In this document: piece by piece, positions 5,809-6,801 of the stretch | Layout: every line of letters starts with the position of its first letter | Numbering within the stretch: position 1 is the stretch's first letter | DNA from: Clostridia bacterium | Lineage (GTDB): Bacteria > Bacillota_A > Clostridia > Oscillospirales > Acutalibacteraceae | Length of the DNA stretch: 6,801 nucleotides | Direction: 5' to 3' | Assembly: GCA_017549665.1 (NCBI GenBank) | Contig: JAFYUD010000263.1 | Coordinates: 1 to 6,801, forward strand | Position numbers and translations under genes: made by a program | The notes under the pieces: model-generated | Databases searched by the model: none | Seen by the model: only the letters and a program-made list of their open reading frames with translations | Told to the model about the DNA's origin: nothing

Positions 5809-5837
5809 TTGACAACATTTCCGCCTTGTGATATCAT
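5809..5837 (+). promoter_or_regulatory. Sigma-A promoter of the MalY/PatB gene
   Basis: A perfect TTGACA (5809-5814), 17-bp spacer, TATCAT (5832-5837), with TGA before the -10 (extended -10). Transcription should start near 5844, giving an unusually short leader of about 17 nt made almost only of the ribosome binding site. Confidence 0.8.
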
Positions 5838-5850
5838 AAAATCAAGGCGG
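5821..5850. promoter_or_regulatory. Inverted repeat spanning the MalY/PatB promoter and SD
   Basis: Perfect 8-bp arms CCGCCTTG (5821-5828) and CAAGGCGG (5843-5850) with a 14-nt centre that contains the -10 box. The left arm is in the promoter spacer and the right arm overlaps the start site and SD (AAGGCGGTG, 5844-5852, 8 of 9 matches to the ideal SD). As DNA it could be an operator. In read-through RNA from upstream it would fold, hide the SD and, with TGTTTTTATT behind it, act as a terminator. Confidence 0.55.
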
Positions 5851-5860
5851 TGTTTTTATT

Positions 5861-6801
5861 ATGAAATACGATTTTACTTCCGTTCCTGACAGAACCGGCT
5901 GCGGCTCAAGCAAGTGGGACTCTGCTCCCGGTGCGTCCGTTGACGCCGTACCTCTTTCGGTTGCCGACATGGAATTCCCCACTGCTCCCGAAATAAAGGA
6001 AGAGATAAAAAAGCTTATAGATAATGACATTCTCGGCTACACTCATGCAACAGATGCGTATCTTGAATCCGTCTGTTCATGGATGAAGCGAAAACATGCT
6101 TTCGATGTAAAAAAAGAATGGATCGTCAGCACTCCCGGTGTGGTCAACGCATTGGGGCTTATTATCGAAGCCGCAACAAATCCCGGTGACGGGATTATCA
6201 TACTTACTCCCGTTTATTATCCATTTGATATGGCTGTTGTTGCAAAGGACAGAATCCCTGTTTACAGCAAGCTTATCAACAGAAACGGACATTTTGAAAT
6301 AGATTTTGAAGACCTTCTGAAAAAAGCTTCAGACAAGAAAAATACAGCTCTGCTTTTCTGCAATCCTCACAATCCCGTGGGCAGAGTATGGACAAAGGAT
6401 GAGCTGAAGCGTGTTGCTGATATTTGTTGCGACAATTCAGTATTTATAATTGATGATGAAATTCATCATGACCTTATCATGCCCGGATACGAGCATACAG
6501 TGCTTATCAATGCATCAAAGCGTGCAACTGACAACTGCGCAATCTGTACAGCACCCAGCAAAACATTCAATCTCGCAGGTCTGCAGTGCTCAAATATTAT
6601 TATTCCCAACGACAAAATAAGGGCAAAAACAAACGCAATTTCTACAATCAATCTTTATACAAGTCTCAATATAGTTGCATATACTGCATGTCAGGCGGCT
6701 TACAATAAAGGTGAGCCGTGGCTTGAAGAGCTTATTCCCGTAATTGCTTCAAATGCCGAATATGTAACAGCTTTCATGGCTGAAAACTTCCCCGAAATCA
6801 A
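5861..6801 (+). CDS. patB: MalY/PatB family PLP-dependent C-S beta-lyase (cystathionine beta-lyase type), 3' end missing
   Basis: About 313 residues are visible of a family of roughly 390, so some 75-80 residues are cut by the right edge. It is a fold-type I aminotransferase-like enzyme. Visible landmarks are the N-terminal PLSVADMEFP (31-40), LGYTHA (58-63), LTPVYYPF (115-122), CNPHNPVGRVW (167-177) with the PLP-contacting Asn171, IIDDEIHHDL (196-205) with Asp199 for the pyridine nitrogen, and APSKTFNLAG (231-240) with Lys234 as the Schiff-base lysine. The PLxxADM(D/E)F opening and DEIHHDL separate MalY/PatB C-S lyases from ordinary aminotransferases. The expected reaction converts cystathionine or cysteine-type thioethers to thiol (homocysteine or sulfide), pyruvate and ammonia in the cytoplasm. 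The ATG at 5861 follows AAGGCGGTG by 8 nt. Whether its role is methionine synthesis or cysteine breakdown cannot be told here. Confidence 0.93.
   Translation, partial: MKYDFTSVPDRTGCGSSKWDSAPGASVDAVPLSVADMEFPTAPEIKEEIKKLIDNDILGYTHATDAYLESVCSWMKRKHAFDVKKEWIVSTPGVVNALGLIIEAATNPGDGIIILTPVYYPFDMAVVAKDRIPVYSKLINRNGHFEIDFEDLLKKASDKKNTALLFCNPHNPVGRVWTKDELKRVADICCDNSVFIIDDEIHHDLIMPGYEHTVLINASKRATDNCAICTAPSKTFNLAGLQCSNIIIPNDKIRAKTNAISTINLYTSLNIVAYTACQAAYNKGEPWLEELIPVIASNAEYVTAFMAENFPEI

Overview
The window looks like a chromosomal segment of an endospore-forming, AT-leaning Gram-positive bacterium, most likely a gut Clostridia member (Ruminococcaceae/Oscillospiraceae-like). This rests on strong AGGAG-type ribosome binding sites, canonical sigma-A promoters, a spoVT sporulation regulator, MalY/PatB and DUF378 proteins, and two intracellular glycosidases that suit host-glycan use. 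The taxonomic placement is inference; there is no rRNA or marker gene here.

Layout. 1-467 (minus): 5' part of a calcineurin-like metallophosphoesterase gene that runs off the left edge. 468-660: its promoter, packed directly against the terminator of the next gene. 661-2427 (minus): a GH35 beta-galactosidase. 2428-2609: a divergent promoter region with one sigma-A promoter per strand, each carrying an inverted repeat over its -35 box. 2610-4520 (plus): a 636-residue protein that best fits GH129 (alpha-N-acetylgalactosaminidase, related to GH101). 4521-4831: an insertion-sequence remnant with an SD-sequestering hairpin, then a sporulation-type promoter. 4832-5371 (plus): spoVT. 5503-5727 (plus): a two-helix DUF378 membrane protein with the same kind of promoter. 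5861-6801 (plus): MalY/PatB-type PLP C-S lyase, cut by the right edge.

How the genes may work together. The GH35 and GH129 genes are divergent neighbours and both products lack a signal peptide. A beta-1,3-galactosidase followed by an alpha-GalNAc-ase would take apart core-1 mucin O-glycan (Gal-beta-1,3-GalNAc-alpha-Ser/Thr) inside the cell, giving galactose, GalNAc and peptide. This is the most interesting metabolic idea in the window, but it rests on family assignment by eye. Separately, spoVT and the DUF378 gene share a promoter signature (G(T/A)ATA, 17 bp, GATACTAT) resembling forespore sigma-G/sigma-F sites, which suggests that the DUF378 protein is made during sporulation. No CRISPR array, tRNA, rRNA, complete mobile element or clearly new defence system is visible.
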